DNA of 61,321 nucleotides from JALTDM01 sp964421355 (GCA_964421355.1 CAYQWX010000006.1:1-61321); one strand, 5' to 3'. Counted from the first letter of the stretch, positions 1-9,221 are shown. Program-made: numbers and translations. The notes: generated by a model not told the origin, from the letters alone.

Positions 1-9
1 TTTTTTTAG

Positions 10-195
10 CTTTTTTCTGTGTCTTTATGTGGCTTTGATGCAACGGTCTTAATATATTCTGTATCTGGACAAATAATCACAAAAGAAAAATTACAAGGAC
101 AATCGCAAATGCCATTAACATTACATCAAGGAATATATTTAATCAAGATTACAACAAAACAGCAGACATACACAAAAAAAATCATTATAGATTAA
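10..195 (+). pseudogene. C-terminal T9SS type A sorting domain, broken gene tail
   Basis: The frame ending at the TAA at 193-195 reads as the last 61 residues of a T9SS type A sorting domain: a strand ending VLIYSVSGQ, a middle strand, then GIYLIKITT and a basic tail TKKIIID. Such domains send secreted proteins through the type IX system and are removed at the surface. An in-frame TAG at 7-9 closes the frame just upstream, next to T-runs at 1-7 and 11-16, and no start codon is suitable. Either the gene is disrupted by a stop or frameshift, or a homopolymer error splits an intact gene whose body lies outside the window. The domain is clear; the disruption is uncertain. Confidence 0.55.
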
Positions 196-241
196 AAAAA
201 AACTGCATTCAATCACAAAAATCTTTTTATAATTCATTTTT

Positions 242-382
242 TTAGAATGCCCAACCTATTATAATACTATCGGCAACACTAAAATACCACTTTATTTCAC
301 TATCTGTCCTTATTCCTCTTAGTTTTTCTGCTGTATGCCTAAGATAATAATGACCTCCATTAAATAAATAATAAAATCTAAG
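242..382 (-). pseudogene. Short orphan coding remnant, unidentified
   Basis: The minus strand is open for about 46 codons from just after a TGA at 383-385 to a TAA at 242-244, with no ATG. The predicted peptide has balanced, protein-like composition with patches such as FNGGHYYLRHTAEKLRGI and IKWYFSVADSIIGWAF, unlike the low-complexity translation of nearby noncoding DNA. I do not recognise the family. It may be the tail of a decayed gene, or chance. Confidence 0.22.
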
Positions 383-510
383 TCAAAACTTAATCTTTTA
401 TTTATTTTTATTTCAAAAACAATACAACACTATTAATTTTCATATTTATCATTTTGTCCCTAACTTATATTTAGGGTAAACTATTATTACAATGAATAAT
501 CCAAATTACA

Positions 511-544
511 TAATAAAATAGGACGCCCATAATTGACGTCCTAT
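511..544 (-). terminator. Terminator of the SprB-repeat gene at 570-3170
   Basis: An 8-bp perfect stem (518-525 with 537-544, ATAGGACG/CGTCCTAT) lies 25 bases past the leftward stop codon, followed on the minus strand by a short T-rich stretch (TTTTATTA). Confidence 0.6.
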
Positions 545-569
545 CTTTTAATCTTCAAATACAAATGAG

Positions 570-3170
570 CTAATATTTAACAAGAACTGTCCCTTTGTAT
601 ATGTCTTTATCCAATTTTATAACATACAAATATTCACCAAATGGTACTAATTTACCTTTATATGTTCCATCCCATTGATTAGTTTTGTCAGTATAATCGA
701 ATCCATTACCATGGAATTCAAACATAACATCACCCCAACGATTAAATACTTGTATTGTAACATCATCATAAGTTCCAATATTTACTATTTGCCAAGTATC
801 ATTAGATCCGTCATTATTAGGAGTAAATACTGTTGGTATAATAAGAGGTATATCAACATTTATAGTATCATAAGCAGAACAACCGTTAGCATCTGTTACT
901 TCCAATATATAATCTCCTGCCATTGACACAGTTATATCTTCTGTTGTATGCCCTGTACTCCAATTGTATTGATAAGGATTAGTACCTCCGCTAACAGTTA
1001 CATCTATTGCTATCTCATAACCATTTTGCACATAAGTAGTATCTTCTATTACTATAGGTGTCAAATCATCATATTGCAAAGTAGTTGTCCAAGTTGTATC
1101 ACAACCATGGCTATCTGTAACCGTTGCAGTATATGTTCCACTCCATACTTGAATAACACTATCTGCATCACCTGTATTCCACTGATATGTATATGGAGGA
1201 TTTCCGCCTGTTGGAGTAAGTGTAATAATTGCATTATCTCCATAGCACACTGGATCTTCTACATCTCCACTCACTCTTATTGGAGTAGGTTCTGATACTA
1301 TTGCATTACCTGTTGCGGTACAACCATTGTTATCTGTTACTGTAACTTCATATTGTCCGGGACCAAGATTTGTTATAGTAGTATTGGTAGCACCGGTATT
1401 CCAGCTATAAGCATAAGGGGCAGTACCACCACCTGCTACAGCTGTAACTTCTCCGTCATTAGCACCGTAACAGCTAACATCTACAGTTGTAAAATCTACA
1501 GTCAATTCATCAGGCTGAGTAATCTCTATACTATCAACTCCTGTACAACCATGAACATCTGCAGCAGTAATAATATAAGTTCCTGCACTCAAATTAGTAA
1601 TATTTGCTACAGTATCTCCCGTATTCCATTGATAAGTATATGGAGATTGTCCACCAGTTACGCTAACTTCTATTGAACCGTCATTTCCACCATAGCAAGA
1701 AACATTATTTAGATTATCAACATTAATTTCAATATTAGGCATTATATTAGGAACATCTACTGTATATTGGGCTGTACAACCTACAGAATCGGTTACAGTT
1801 ACATTATATGTACCAGGTTGTACATCTGTCAAATCTTCTGTAGTAGATCCATCATCCCATAAAAAGGAATAAGGACTAATACCTCCTGCTACCGTCAAAT
1901 CTATGTTTCCGGCAGTAGAACAAGTAGGAGTATCTATTACTGCAGAAATATCTATTGGTGCCGATATTATAACATTTATACTATCGGAAGTAGTACAACC
2001 TAAATCATCTGTAACAGTTACAGAATACATTCCCGAAGTAGTAACTACAATAGCACTATCAGAAGCTCCTGTGGACCATGTGTAACTAACATAATTTCCA
2101 GGATAAAGTAATAAACTGTCCCCCGAACATAAAATTGTATCTTGAGGACCCAAATCAACATTTACACATCCCATTTTAGCTATTGTAAATTCAGAAAAAT
2201 GATCATAACCTCTTCTTAAAGCATACCCGTCAGAAACAAGTCTTCCTTCTCCTCCATTTGGATTTAATCCGGGATATCCTATTCCACACGGAGCACAAGT
2301 CCAATCTGCTGCAGTAGTAGAACCTTCAGGACGACTTAATATTGCAAATTGATTGTCTGTAAGACCCGAAATATTATCTATATAACATCTTAAATCAAAA
2401 CGTCCTCCTGTTGGTTCAGTATCAGGATTTATATGCCACACTCCTTCGGGAGCAACTTCATAATATTGAGTACCTAATTCGCTAACATTCAAATCACTAT
2501 TATTACTATTTGTTAAATCATCAAATCTCACTTCTACATAATTTGTTCCTTGTAATGTATCTGGCTTCACACCTGCTAAATGATAATCGGAAGAGTTTAA
2601 ACTTTTTGATACAGGATAAAAATAAAAGTCTCCTGCATTACCATCTATATATCTACGAAGTGTTCCATAAATGAAATCTTGGTTATCATACCCCACAATA
2701 CTATTCAAATCTTCATTTGTAACAACCAAAGTATTATTATTTGTAATAACCTTGTCATGGTTAGAAAACTCTAATTTATGAGTAATAAAATGGTCACCAT
2801 TAAGTAGGGATAAAGCAGCCCCGGAAGAAGTTGAATTATTTAACAATAAATTTTCCACATAAATAGAGTTCCCAATAAAATTTTGAGTGGAACTACCGTT
2901 CAGTATTAAATTACCTTGCCCATTATGATCTTTAAATAATGAATCACTGGTAGCATTTACAACATTATCTGTTACATAAATATTACCATCATTATAAAAT
3001 TTCCCACTTATAGCACCATCATTATCACCTACTATTGTCCCCTCAATTTTAACAGTAGTAGATGGTAATACCTTAAAAGAAGCACCTTTGTTCTTTACAT
3101 ATACTTGTTGGCTAAAAGCACTAATGTTAAAAAACAATAAAACAATGATAGAAATATAATTCTTTTTCAT
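570..3170 (-). CDS. Secreted SprB-repeat protein with T9SS type B (gliding-motility) C-terminal domain
   Basis: This 866-aa protein has a signal peptide (residues 1-21, hydrophobic core IIVLLFFNI, ending FSQ), a beta-rich N-terminal half to about residue 330, one Ig/PKD-like module near 340-400, and about five SprB-type repeats at roughly 404-770, each with a CYG-x-DG start, a PYTYQW core and a VTVTDxxGC end. The last 90 residues (from IPTVFTPNNDG) are the gliding motility-associated C-terminal domain (CHU_C family), with the usual VFNRWGD and WDGTYKG motifs. This is a type B T9SS signal, so the protein should be exported to the surface and act in adhesion or gliding. Its ligand cannot be read from the sequence. 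It has its own promoter and terminator and appears monocistronic. Confidence 0.9.
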   Translation of the reverse strand: MKKNYISIIVLLFFNISAFSQQVYVKNKGASFKVLPSTTVKIEGTIVGDNDGAISGKFYNDGNIYVTDNVVNATSDSLFKDHNGQGNLILNGSSTQNFIGNSIYVENLLLNNSTSSGAALSLLNGDHFITHKLEFSNHDKVITNNNTLVVTNEDLNSIVGYDNQDFIYGTLRRYIDGNAGDFYFYPVSKSLNSSDYHLAGVKPDTLQGTNYVEVRFDDLTNSNNSDLNVSELGTQYYEVAPEGVWHINPDTEPTGGRFDLRCYIDNISGLTDNQFAILSRPEGSTTAADWTCAPCGIGYPGLNPNGGEGRLVSDGYALRRGYDHFSEFTIAKMGCVNVDLGPQDTILCSGDSLLLYPGNYVSYTWSTGASDSAIVVTTSGMYSVTVTDDLGCTTSDSINVIISAPIDISAVIDTPTCSTAGNIDLTVAGGISPYSFLWDDGSTTEDLTDVQPGTYNVTVTDSVGCTAQYTVDVPNIMPNIEINVDNLNNVSCYGGNDGSIEVSVTGGQSPYTYQWNTGDTVANITNLSAGTYIITAADVHGCTGVDSIEITQPDELTVDFTTVDVSCYGANDGEVTAVAGGGTAPYAYSWNTGATNTTITNLGPGQYEVTVTDNNGCTATGNAIVSEPTPIRVSGDVEDPVCYGDNAIITLTPTGGNPPYTYQWNTGDADSVIQVWSGTYTATVTDSHGCDTTWTTTLQYDDLTPIVIEDTTYVQNGYEIAIDVTVSGGTNPYQYNWSTGHTTEDITVSMAGDYILEVTDANGCSAYDTINVDIPLIIPTVFTPNNDGSNDTWQIVNIGTYDDVTIQVFNRWGDVMFEFHGNGFDYTDKTNQWDGTYKGKLVPFGEYLYVIKLDKDIYKGTVLVKY
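860..1960 (-). repeat. Tandem SprB-type repeats within the coding sequence
   Basis: About five diverged units of 65-75 codons lie head to tail. Shared marks are Tyr-Gln-Trp-Asn-Thr-Gly in the middle and Thr-Val-Thr-Asp...Gly-Cys at the end of each unit. Units differ enough that this is protein-level rather than recent DNA duplication. Confidence 0.75.
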
Positions 3171-3189
3171 ATTACATAAATATTTTAGG

Positions 3190-3217
3190 CAAATATAAAA
3201 AAACTTTTTTAACCAAA
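3190..3217 (-). promoter_or_regulatory. Bacteroidota-type promoter for the SprB-repeat gene
   Basis: Reading leftward, TTTG (3217-3214), a 16-base spacer and TATATTTG (3197-3190) match the -33/-7 pattern of the phylum's primary sigma factor. The -7 box ends 20 bases before the ATG at 3170, so the leader would be very short. Confidence 0.55.
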
Positions 3218-3235
3218 AAAATTTTTTTTCTTAAT

Positions 3236-3272
3236 TGAAAAAAAAGGCAGAAACATTACTGCTTCTGCCTTT
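3236..3272 (-). terminator. Terminator after tonB
   Basis: A perfect 10-bp stem (3243-3252 with 3263-3272, AAAGGCAGAA/TTCTGCCTTT) with a 10-base loop lies 21 bases after the tonB stop. On the minus strand it is followed by a run of seven Ts, a classic intrinsic terminator. Confidence 0.85.
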
Positions 3273-3292
3273 AATATCTTAATTATAAAAGA

Positions 3293-3976
3293 CTAATAAA
3301 GTTCAAATTTAATAGGGACTTGGAACAATACCCTTACAGGCTTACCTCTTTGACTTGCAGGTTTCCATTTAGGCATTGATTTTACAACCCTAACAGCCTC
3401 TTTGTCCAAATAAGGATCTACACTTCTGACAACTTTCACGTTTGTAACTTTACCATCTTTATCAATCACAAATTGTACCCATACTGTTCCAGTTACTCCA
3501 TTTTCTTTAGCGGCTTCAGGATATTTTGTATGTTCTGCAAGAAACTTATACAAAGCTGCTTCTCCTCCTGGGAATTCAGGCTTTTTTTCTACAACATAAA
3601 AGTTTATAGGTTCATCATCTTCCTCTTCCTCTACTTGAACATCTGATTGATCAACTTGTGTTTCTTCATCAGCTTCACTCTCATCCATTTCAAATTCATC
3701 ACTAATATCCTCATCATCTTTAACAATATTTAACTCTTCTACCACAACTTTCTTCGGAGGTGGTGGAGGTGGAGTTTTTTCTTTCATCCTGGTAATTGGA
3801 ATTATTTCTTCTTCTACTTTTACATCTCCTACATCTCCTAAAACATTTTCCGTTTTATCTTGTGTTCTAATTTGAAATACCAAATATGTAGCAATTAACG
3901 CTACTGCCAACCCTATTTCCAACAATACGGGACGCCAACGTTCTAAATCTACATTTGGGGATTTTTTAATTTCCAT
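3293..3976 (-). CDS. tonB: Energy transducer TonB
   Basis: TonB links the inner-membrane ExbB/ExbD proton motor to outer-membrane receptors. The 227-aa product has a short cytoplasmic start, one membrane helix (about 16-36, EIGLAVALIATYLVFQI), a proline run (TPPPPPPKK, near 67-76), an acidic spacer rich in Asp/Glu, and a C-terminal TonB domain (about 130-227) with FPGGEAAL, YPEAAKENGVTG and the closing VPIKFELY. This is the standard Bacteroidota TonB form. exbB/exbD are not adjacent. It follows the beta-propeller protein by 74 bases with no clear terminator between, so read-through is possible. It probably energises receptors such as the one at 41339-43657. Confidence 0.92.
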   Translation of the reverse strand: MEIKKSPNVDLERWRPVLLEIGLAVALIATYLVFQIRTQDKTENVLGDVGDVKVEEEIIPITRMKEKTPPPPPPKKVVVEELNIVKDDEDISDEFEMDESEADEETQVDQSDVQVEEEEDDEPINFYVVEKKPEFPGGEAALYKFLAEHTKYPEAAKENGVTGTVWVQFVIDKDGKVTNVKVVRSVDPYLDKEAVRVVKSMPKWKPASQRGKPVRVLFQVPIKFELY

Positions 3977-4050
3977 AGTTCCAAAAAATTTTTTTCAAAA
4001 ATAATATAATTTTTTTAGATTAAATATGTCTCCCCTCATAAACTTTTTAT

Positions 4051-6612
4051 TTATTTGTGCATAACCGTAAATTTTTCCTTGTAAATCCTTGTATTAGTCT
4101 TTATAACCAGTAAGTACATCCCATCCTTTAATTCAGAAACATCTATTCTACCACTAATTACCTCTGATAATTTATCTACATGATTGCTCCAAACTTCTAT
4201 CCCACTTAATGTCTTTATTGAAATTTCTTCAACATCAATAGACATTGGAAAACTAACTTTATATGCTAAATACTTATCTGCCGGATTGGGATATATATCA
4301 CATTTAGGTTTTATAACACCTTTTAACATCCCTTCTGTAATAATATCCCTTATTTCTGCAGGCATCTCGTTAATATCATTATTGTCTTGATTATGAAAAT
4401 GATTATATAGATTACCAGGAGAACTTATTGTACCTGAATTAGCATTGTATTCATAATTTATAAAATCTGTAAATTCCACATTACCACGATGATAACTCAG
4501 TGTATCTAATAAATTGGGAATATTGTTGTTTTCACCTCCACTTTCCTTGCTACATGAAGGCACATAAAAATACCATCCTGCCGCACAACCATTGGCATCT
4601 ACTACAATAATTATGTACCATGCTCCTGCTTCTACCCATACATTATCATCTGTACCCAATTGATTTCCATCGGTATCATACCAGTAATAATTGTAATCAG
4701 GAGTACCTCCGGAAGCATTTGCTGTGATATTAGCATAACAATATATAAAAAGATTATAGAATTTACCTTTTAATTCTACATCCAAAGAATCAGGTTGTGT
4801 TACTTCTATTTGATCTGTAGCAGTATTTCCACATTGGTCAGTTACGGTAACTGTATATGTTCCTGCAGGTTTATTAACAATAGTAGCAGAAGTATCTCCC
4901 GATGACCATTCATAAGAATATGGCAAAAAACCATCTTCCGCTACTGCTGTAATCTGGGCACTACTGTCACCATAACACATAATGGAACTATCCAATTGAG
5001 TATATACACTCACATGAGGATGATATGTTATATGTGCCGTAGCTACAGCACTACAACCACTTTCGTCACTTACGGTAACCGTATAGTCTCCTTCTCCTAA
5101 TCCCGAAACCGTTTGAGTAGTTGCTCCATTAGACCATTCGTAATGAAACGGTCCATATCCTTCATTTGGAAGAGCTGTTATTTCTCCGTCACTATCTGAA
5201 GAGCAACCCGCATCGTGAACATTTAAGGAAACACCTTCAAAACATCCATATTTAGCAATAAATCCATCGTAATTTTCAGAATGATAATTATTAATAACAA
5301 TAGAATCATTAAATTGTAAAAAATTTGCATCATACCTACCCGTCACATAAATATGGTCTCCGTCATCCTCAAAAATTTTATAACCTCTACTTGTTCCTGA
5401 AGAACTAGATATAACACTAAACGCAGATAAGAAGTTTCCATTTGAATTTATAATTCCAACATATGGTTGAGTGTTATTACTTGCAATAAGTGTAGAATCT
5501 CCCCACTTAATAGTATCTGAAAAAGATCCTGTTACTAATATTCTATCATTATTTTCATAATATAATCCCATAGCAATATCCCTATGAGGACTTCCTATAC
5601 TTTTAATCCATTTAATATTACCATTTAAATCGACCTTCCCAATAACAATATCTGCCATCCCCTTATTTTGTACAAATAAACTATCACAATAAAAACTATT
5701 TTTGGCATAACCTGCAAAATAAATATTATTTCCATCAGTAACCATATCCCATATTTGCTCATCTCTATAAGTTCCAAACGTTTTTACCCATTTTTTCTCT
5801 CCTTCCTTTGAGACTTTCATTATTATCATATCTTTAACATTTCCTATAATCGTATCCTGTTCCCACACAAGAGTATCAGAAAAATATCCTCCTAAATACA
5901 AATTACTATCTAAAATTATAATAGAACCAAACATCACCGCATTATGAGAAGAATATATTCTCCTTGCACTTATAAAGTTGCCATCTAAATCATATTTAGC
6001 AAGAAAATAATTTTTAGTATCTGAACCTTCTAATGTAGTATCCGCAGATTTACTTATGTAAACACTATCATAATAAAATCCTACCACATATAAACTACTA
6101 CCATCAGAAACCAGACTTCTTCCTTTTTGAACACCCGTTCCACTCCCCATATTTTTAATCCATACAGTTTCACCTTCTTTATTAAGTTTACATAAAAAAG
6201 CATCTTTCCCTGCAGCAGATGTAATAGTATAATCCCCGATAGTTATTTGATTTTCAAAACTACCTGTTAGATAAATATTATTTTGATGATCAATATAAAT
6301 ATCTTTTGGGTCATCTATACCGGAACCTCCTATTTTAACACCCCAAATAAGATAACCATACTTATTTAATTTAAGAACTAATACATCTTTTTTATCAGAA
6401 GTAATAGAAGAAAAAATTTGTCCACCAATATTAATTTCTCCAGTCAAATCAGCAAGCACTATTATATTTCCATCATAATCTAATTTTATAGCTTCAGTTT
6501 CTACCCTACTAGCATCAAAATTCAATGCCCACAACCAATCTTGGGCATTAATATTTGTTCCCCAAAACATTAATAGTATTAAAAGAACATTTATAATAAA
6601 GCTTCTCTTCAT
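4051..6612 (-). CDS. Secreted beta-propeller (SBBP) and SprB-repeat protein with T9SS type A sorting domain
   Basis: The 853-aa product opens with a signal peptide (1-23, ending NINAQ). Residues 24-450 carry repeated short units (DGNIIVLADLTG, NNIYLTGSFEN, KWIKSIGS and similar) of the SBBP/beta-propeller type, with NIYLTG/LYVVG strands recurring about every 50 residues. Two clear and one diverged SprB-type repeats follow (about 460-690). The end, from CDIYPNPADKYLAYKV to FTVMHK, is a T9SS type A sorting domain (TIGR04183-like). The protein should be secreted by the type IX system and anchored or released at the surface. Its role is probably adhesive or structural; no catalytic motif is seen. 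It is divergent from yidC, with no clear -7 box found for this gene. Confidence 0.87.
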   Translation of the reverse strand: MKRSFIINVLLILLMFWGTNINAQDWLWALNFDASRVETEAIKLDYDGNIIVLADLTGEINIGGQIFSSITSDKKDVLVLKLNKYGYLIWGVKIGGSGIDDPKDIYIDHQNNIYLTGSFENQITIGDYTITSAAGKDAFLCKLNKEGETVWIKNMGSGTGVQKGRSLVSDGSSLYVVGFYYDSVYISKSADTTLEGSDTKNYFLAKYDLDGNFISARRIYSSHNAVMFGSIIILDSNLYLGGYFSDTLVWEQDTIIGNVKDMIIMKVSKEGEKKWVKTFGTYRDEQIWDMVTDGNNIYFAGYAKNSFYCDSLFVQNKGMADIVIGKVDLNGNIKWIKSIGSPHRDIAMGLYYENNDRILVTGSFSDTIKWGDSTLIASNNTQPYVGIINSNGNFLSAFSVISSSSGTSRGYKIFEDDGDHIYVTGRYDANFLQFNDSIVINNYHSENYDGFIAKYGCFEGVSLNVHDAGCSSDSDGEITALPNEGYGPFHYEWSNGATTQTVSGLGEGDYTVTVSDESGCSAVATAHITYHPHVSVYTQLDSSIMCYGDSSAQITAVAEDGFLPYSYEWSSGDTSATIVNKPAGTYTVTVTDQCGNTATDQIEVTQPDSLDVELKGKFYNLFIYCYANITANASGGTPDYNYYWYDTDGNQLGTDDNVWVEAGAWYIIIVVDANGCAAGWYFYVPSCSKESGGENNNIPNLLDTLSYHRGNVEFTDFINYEYNANSGTISSPGNLYNHFHNQDNNDINEMPAEIRDIITEGMLKGVIKPKCDIYPNPADKYLAYKVSFPMSIDVEEISIKTLSGIEVWSNHVDKLSEVISGRIDVSELKDGMYLLVIKTNTRIYKEKFTVMHK

Positions 6613-6784
6613 TGCAATTTCCCTTTTTAAAATTATCGCTAATAAATACGCTTAGTAATATAAATAGTAAATAATGAATTGATAAAAAACTTACATTTTT
6701 ACATAAACATAATTTTATTTGTGGTAAACAATCAGCATTAAATAACCAAAAACATAAAAAATCTCCCATTATCATTATTTTTTA

Positions 6785-6792
6785 TACTTTTG
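6785..6792 (+). promoter_or_regulatory. -7 box for yidC
   Basis: TACTTTTG fits TAnnTTTG and lies 24 bases before the ATG at 6817. No TTTG was found at the expected upstream distance. The box overlaps the in-frame TTG at 6790, which therefore cannot be the start. Confidence 0.5.
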
Positions 6793-6816
6793 CAAGCCAA
6801 ATACAACTCAAATATT

Positions 6817-8748
6817 ATGGACAGAAATTCAATTATAGGAATAGTATTGATTGCGTTAGTGCTAATTTTTTATAGCATTTGGACCGCACCTTCACAGAAA
6901 GAAATAGCAAAACAAAAACAAATAAGAGATTCAATAGCAAGAGTAGAACAACAAAAAAAATCAAAAGTAAAAAATGAGGAAAAACAAAATACTTTTACTA
7001 CCACCACCAAAACAGATACTACTACGATAATAAAAGATGATTCCATAAAAAATATAAAAAAACTGGAACAATACGGCATTTTTGCAAAAGCAATAGAAGG
7101 AAAAAACAAACACATTGTAATAGAAAACAAAAAAATAAGAATCACATTCGCTACCAAAGGAGGTAAAATAGAAAGTGTGGAACTAAAAGGATATAAGACT
7201 GCTTGGGGAACTCCTATCGTGCTATTAAATGGTGACTCTACACTTTTCGGATTAAACTTTTTTGCAAACAATAAATTAATACGGACAGACGATCTATACT
7301 TTACATCTTCAATAAATGCAACTAAATCTGATACTATAAAAATAAAAGATAAACCGCAAACAATTACAATGTCTTTACAATTGACTAATGATAGGAAAAT
7401 AGCTTACGAATATACTATTTATCCTGATTCTTTCTTAATAGATTTTAACATAAAAATTAATAATTTAAGTAAAATTATATCTAACAATTCAGGAACAATT
7501 ATGTTTGATTGGCGTTATAAAGCCAAACAATTTGAAAAAGGTAAAAGCAACGAAAATCGTTTTACCACTATATATTATAAACATTACCAAGATGATGTTG
7601 ATAACTTATCTTATAGAGGAGAGGACAAAGAAGAAATACCTACCAAAGTAAAATGGATAGCTTTCAAGCAACAATTTTTCTCATCTATATTCATTGCCAA
7701 AAAAGCATTTGAAAATACGGTATTGGAACAAAAACTGATAAAAGACAAAGGATACCTAAAAGATTTTCACGCCAACATAATGCTGGCATATCCTATTACG
7801 GCACCTAAAAATTATTCATTTAGCGGAACATTTTTCTTTGGACCTAACCAATATTATTTATTGCGAAAAATAAGCAAAAACTATGAAAAAGACAATGATT
7901 TACAATTAGAAAAAATACTAAAATTAGGATGGTGGATATTTGGATGGGTTAATAAATATTTAATTATTCCTCTTTTCTATTTCTTAGGAAAATTCATACA
8001 CAACTACGGTCTATTAATTTTAATTCTTACCATAATAATAAAATTAATGTTGATGCCATTTACTTATAAATCATACCTATCTACTGCAAAAATGAAAGTG
8101 CTAAAGCCTCAAATAGATGAAATAAACAAAAAAATACCTAAGGAAAAAGCAATGGAACGCCAACAAGCACTAATGGCTCTATACAAAAAAGCAGGAGTAA
8201 GCCCAATGGGTGGTTGCTTACCAATGCTCTTACAAATGCCTATACTTTATGCAATGTTTATGTTTTTCCCGACTTCTATAGAACTTAGACAAAAAAGTTT
8301 CTTATGGGCAAAAGATTTATCTTCCTATGATTCTATCCTAAATTTACCATTTAAAATTCCATTTTACGGAGACCATGTCAGTTTGTTTGCTTTGCTTATG
8401 GCAATATCAATGCTTGTATATACAAATATGCAGCAAAAAATGAATCCTGCCTCCAGTTCTCAAAGCATGCCGGGAATGAAAACAATGATGTATTTAATGC
8501 CAGTATTTTTCTTAGGATTTTTGAATAATTATTCTGCCGCCCTCAGCTATTACTACTTATTAGCCAACCTAATAACAATTACACAAATGTATATATTCAG
8601 TAAAATGATAGATGAAAACAAAATTTTGGCTCAAATAGAACAAAACAAGAAAAAAACTGTAAAAAAATCCAAGTTCCAACAAAGATTAGAAGAAATGGCA
8701 AAACAACAACAAAAACAAAGAGGATATAATACAAAAAGAAAAAAATAA
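6817..8748 (+). CDS. yidC: Membrane protein insertase YidC
   Basis: YidC inserts proteins into the inner membrane, alone or with SecYEG. The 643-aa product has an N-terminal membrane helix (5-22), a charged linker, a large periplasmic beta domain (about 90-350) and the Oxa1-type core (about 365-590) with several helices, including KLMLMPFTYKSYLS, GGCLPMLLQMPILYAMF and a basic tail. Length fits Bacteroidota YidC. The ATG at 6817 was chosen over an upstream TTG because it directly precedes the first helix and lies downstream of the -7 box. The next gene begins 7 bases after the stop, so the two are likely cotranscribed. In many relatives yidC follows pyrG; here pyrG is 31 kb away. Confidence 0.95.
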   Translation: MDRNSIIGIVLIALVLIFYSIWTAPSQKEIAKQKQIRDSIARVEQQKKSKVKNEEKQNTFTTTTKTDTTTIIKDDSIKNIKKLEQYGIFAKAIEGKNKHIVIENKKIRITFATKGGKIESVELKGYKTAWGTPIVLLNGDSTLFGLNFFANNKLIRTDDLYFTSSINATKSDTIKIKDKPQTITMSLQLTNDRKIAYEYTIYPDSFLIDFNIKINNLSKIISNNSGTIMFDWRYKAKQFEKGKSNENRFTTIYYKHYQDDVDNLSYRGEDKEEIPTKVKWIAFKQQFFSSIFIAKKAFENTVLEQKLIKDKGYLKDFHANIMLAYPITAPKNYSFSGTFFFGPNQYYLLRKISKNYEKDNDLQLEKILKLGWWIFGWVNKYLIIPLFYFLGKFIHNYGLLILILTIIIKLMLMPFTYKSYLSTAKMKVLKPQIDEINKKIPKEKAMERQQALMALYKKAGVSPMGGCLPMLLQMPILYAMFMFFPTSIELRQKSFLWAKDLSSYDSILNLPFKIPFYGDHVSLFALLMAISMLVYTNMQQKMNPASSSQSMPGMKTMMYLMPVFFLGFLNNYSAALSYYYLLANLITITQMYIFSKMIDENKILAQIEQNKKKTVKKSKFQQRLEEMAKQQQKQRGYNTKRKK

Positions 8749-8755
8749 TATAACT

Positions 8756-9166
8756 ATGAAACTCTTAATGATATATTGTAACACATTTGCTTATACCCCT
8801 AAAATAAAGACACTTGACGGATATGAAGAACATAACAAAGGAGAAGAATTTAAAGATGTACTGGTTGCATTTGTACAAGTAGAAGAAAACGATACAAATA
8901 ATCTCAAAAGCGTAGAAGATAAACTTCTAAAAAATCTAAAATGGGCAGCAAAAAAGAATAACACAAAACACATTATATTACATTCTTTTGCCCACCTATC
9001 TGAAAGTAAAGCCTCACCAGAAACAGCAAAACAAATATTTGATAAAGTAGAAACAAGATTGAAAAACTCAGATTATATGGCAAACCAAACACCATTTGGA
9101 TACTTTTTAGATATTAAAGTAGATGCTCCTGGATATTCTTTAGCACGAATTTTCAAAAATTTGTAA
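8756..9166 (+). CDS. Stand-alone archaeal-type threonyl-tRNA synthetase editing-domain protein
   Basis: The 136-aa product matches the archaeal ThrRS N-terminal editing domain (PF08915-like, DTD fold): opening MKLLMIYCNTFAY, a central FVQVEENDT, the LHSFAHLSES segment and the TPFGYFLDI segment near the end. In archaea this domain removes serine wrongly attached to tRNA-Thr. Here it is free-standing in a bacterium. The FAHLS histidine is kept, but at the positions where I recall Tyr-Lys and a late Glu in Pyrococcus, this protein has Phe-Leu and Arg, so classical deacylation may be lost or altered. It is cotranscribed with yidC. The family assignment is firm from motifs; the activity is unknown. 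Confidence 0.8.
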   Translation: MKLLMIYCNTFAYTPKIKTLDGYEEHNKGEEFKDVLVAFVQVEENDTNNLKSVEDKLLKNLKWAAKKNNTKHIILHSFAHLSESKASPETAKQIFDKVETRLKNSDYMANQTPFGYFLDIKVDAPGYSLARIFKNL

Positions 9167-9221
9167 AAAAACATAATAAAATTATACAATTAAAGTTTAA
9201 GAAGGAAAAACTTAATTAACC

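Larger units (their letters stand above)
196..569. other. Gene-poor gap with a terminator and a possible coding remnant
   Basis: No gene with a credible start is seen in this 374-base stretch. It holds a leftward terminator at 518-544 serving the SprB-repeat gene, and a short leftward open frame at 242-382 that looks protein-like. The rest is AT-rich sequence without clear signals. Confidence 0.6.

Noticed and set aside
675..2085. Long open frames on the plus strand opposite the SprB-repeat gene
   Set aside because: They are shadows caused by the biased codons of the repeats; their translations are Cys/Ile/Ser-rich and they lack any domain or promoter.
6548..6775. A 75-codon leftward frame upstream of the beta-propeller gene
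   Set aside because: It overlaps the signal-peptide region of the larger gene and has no promoter or recognisable domain.
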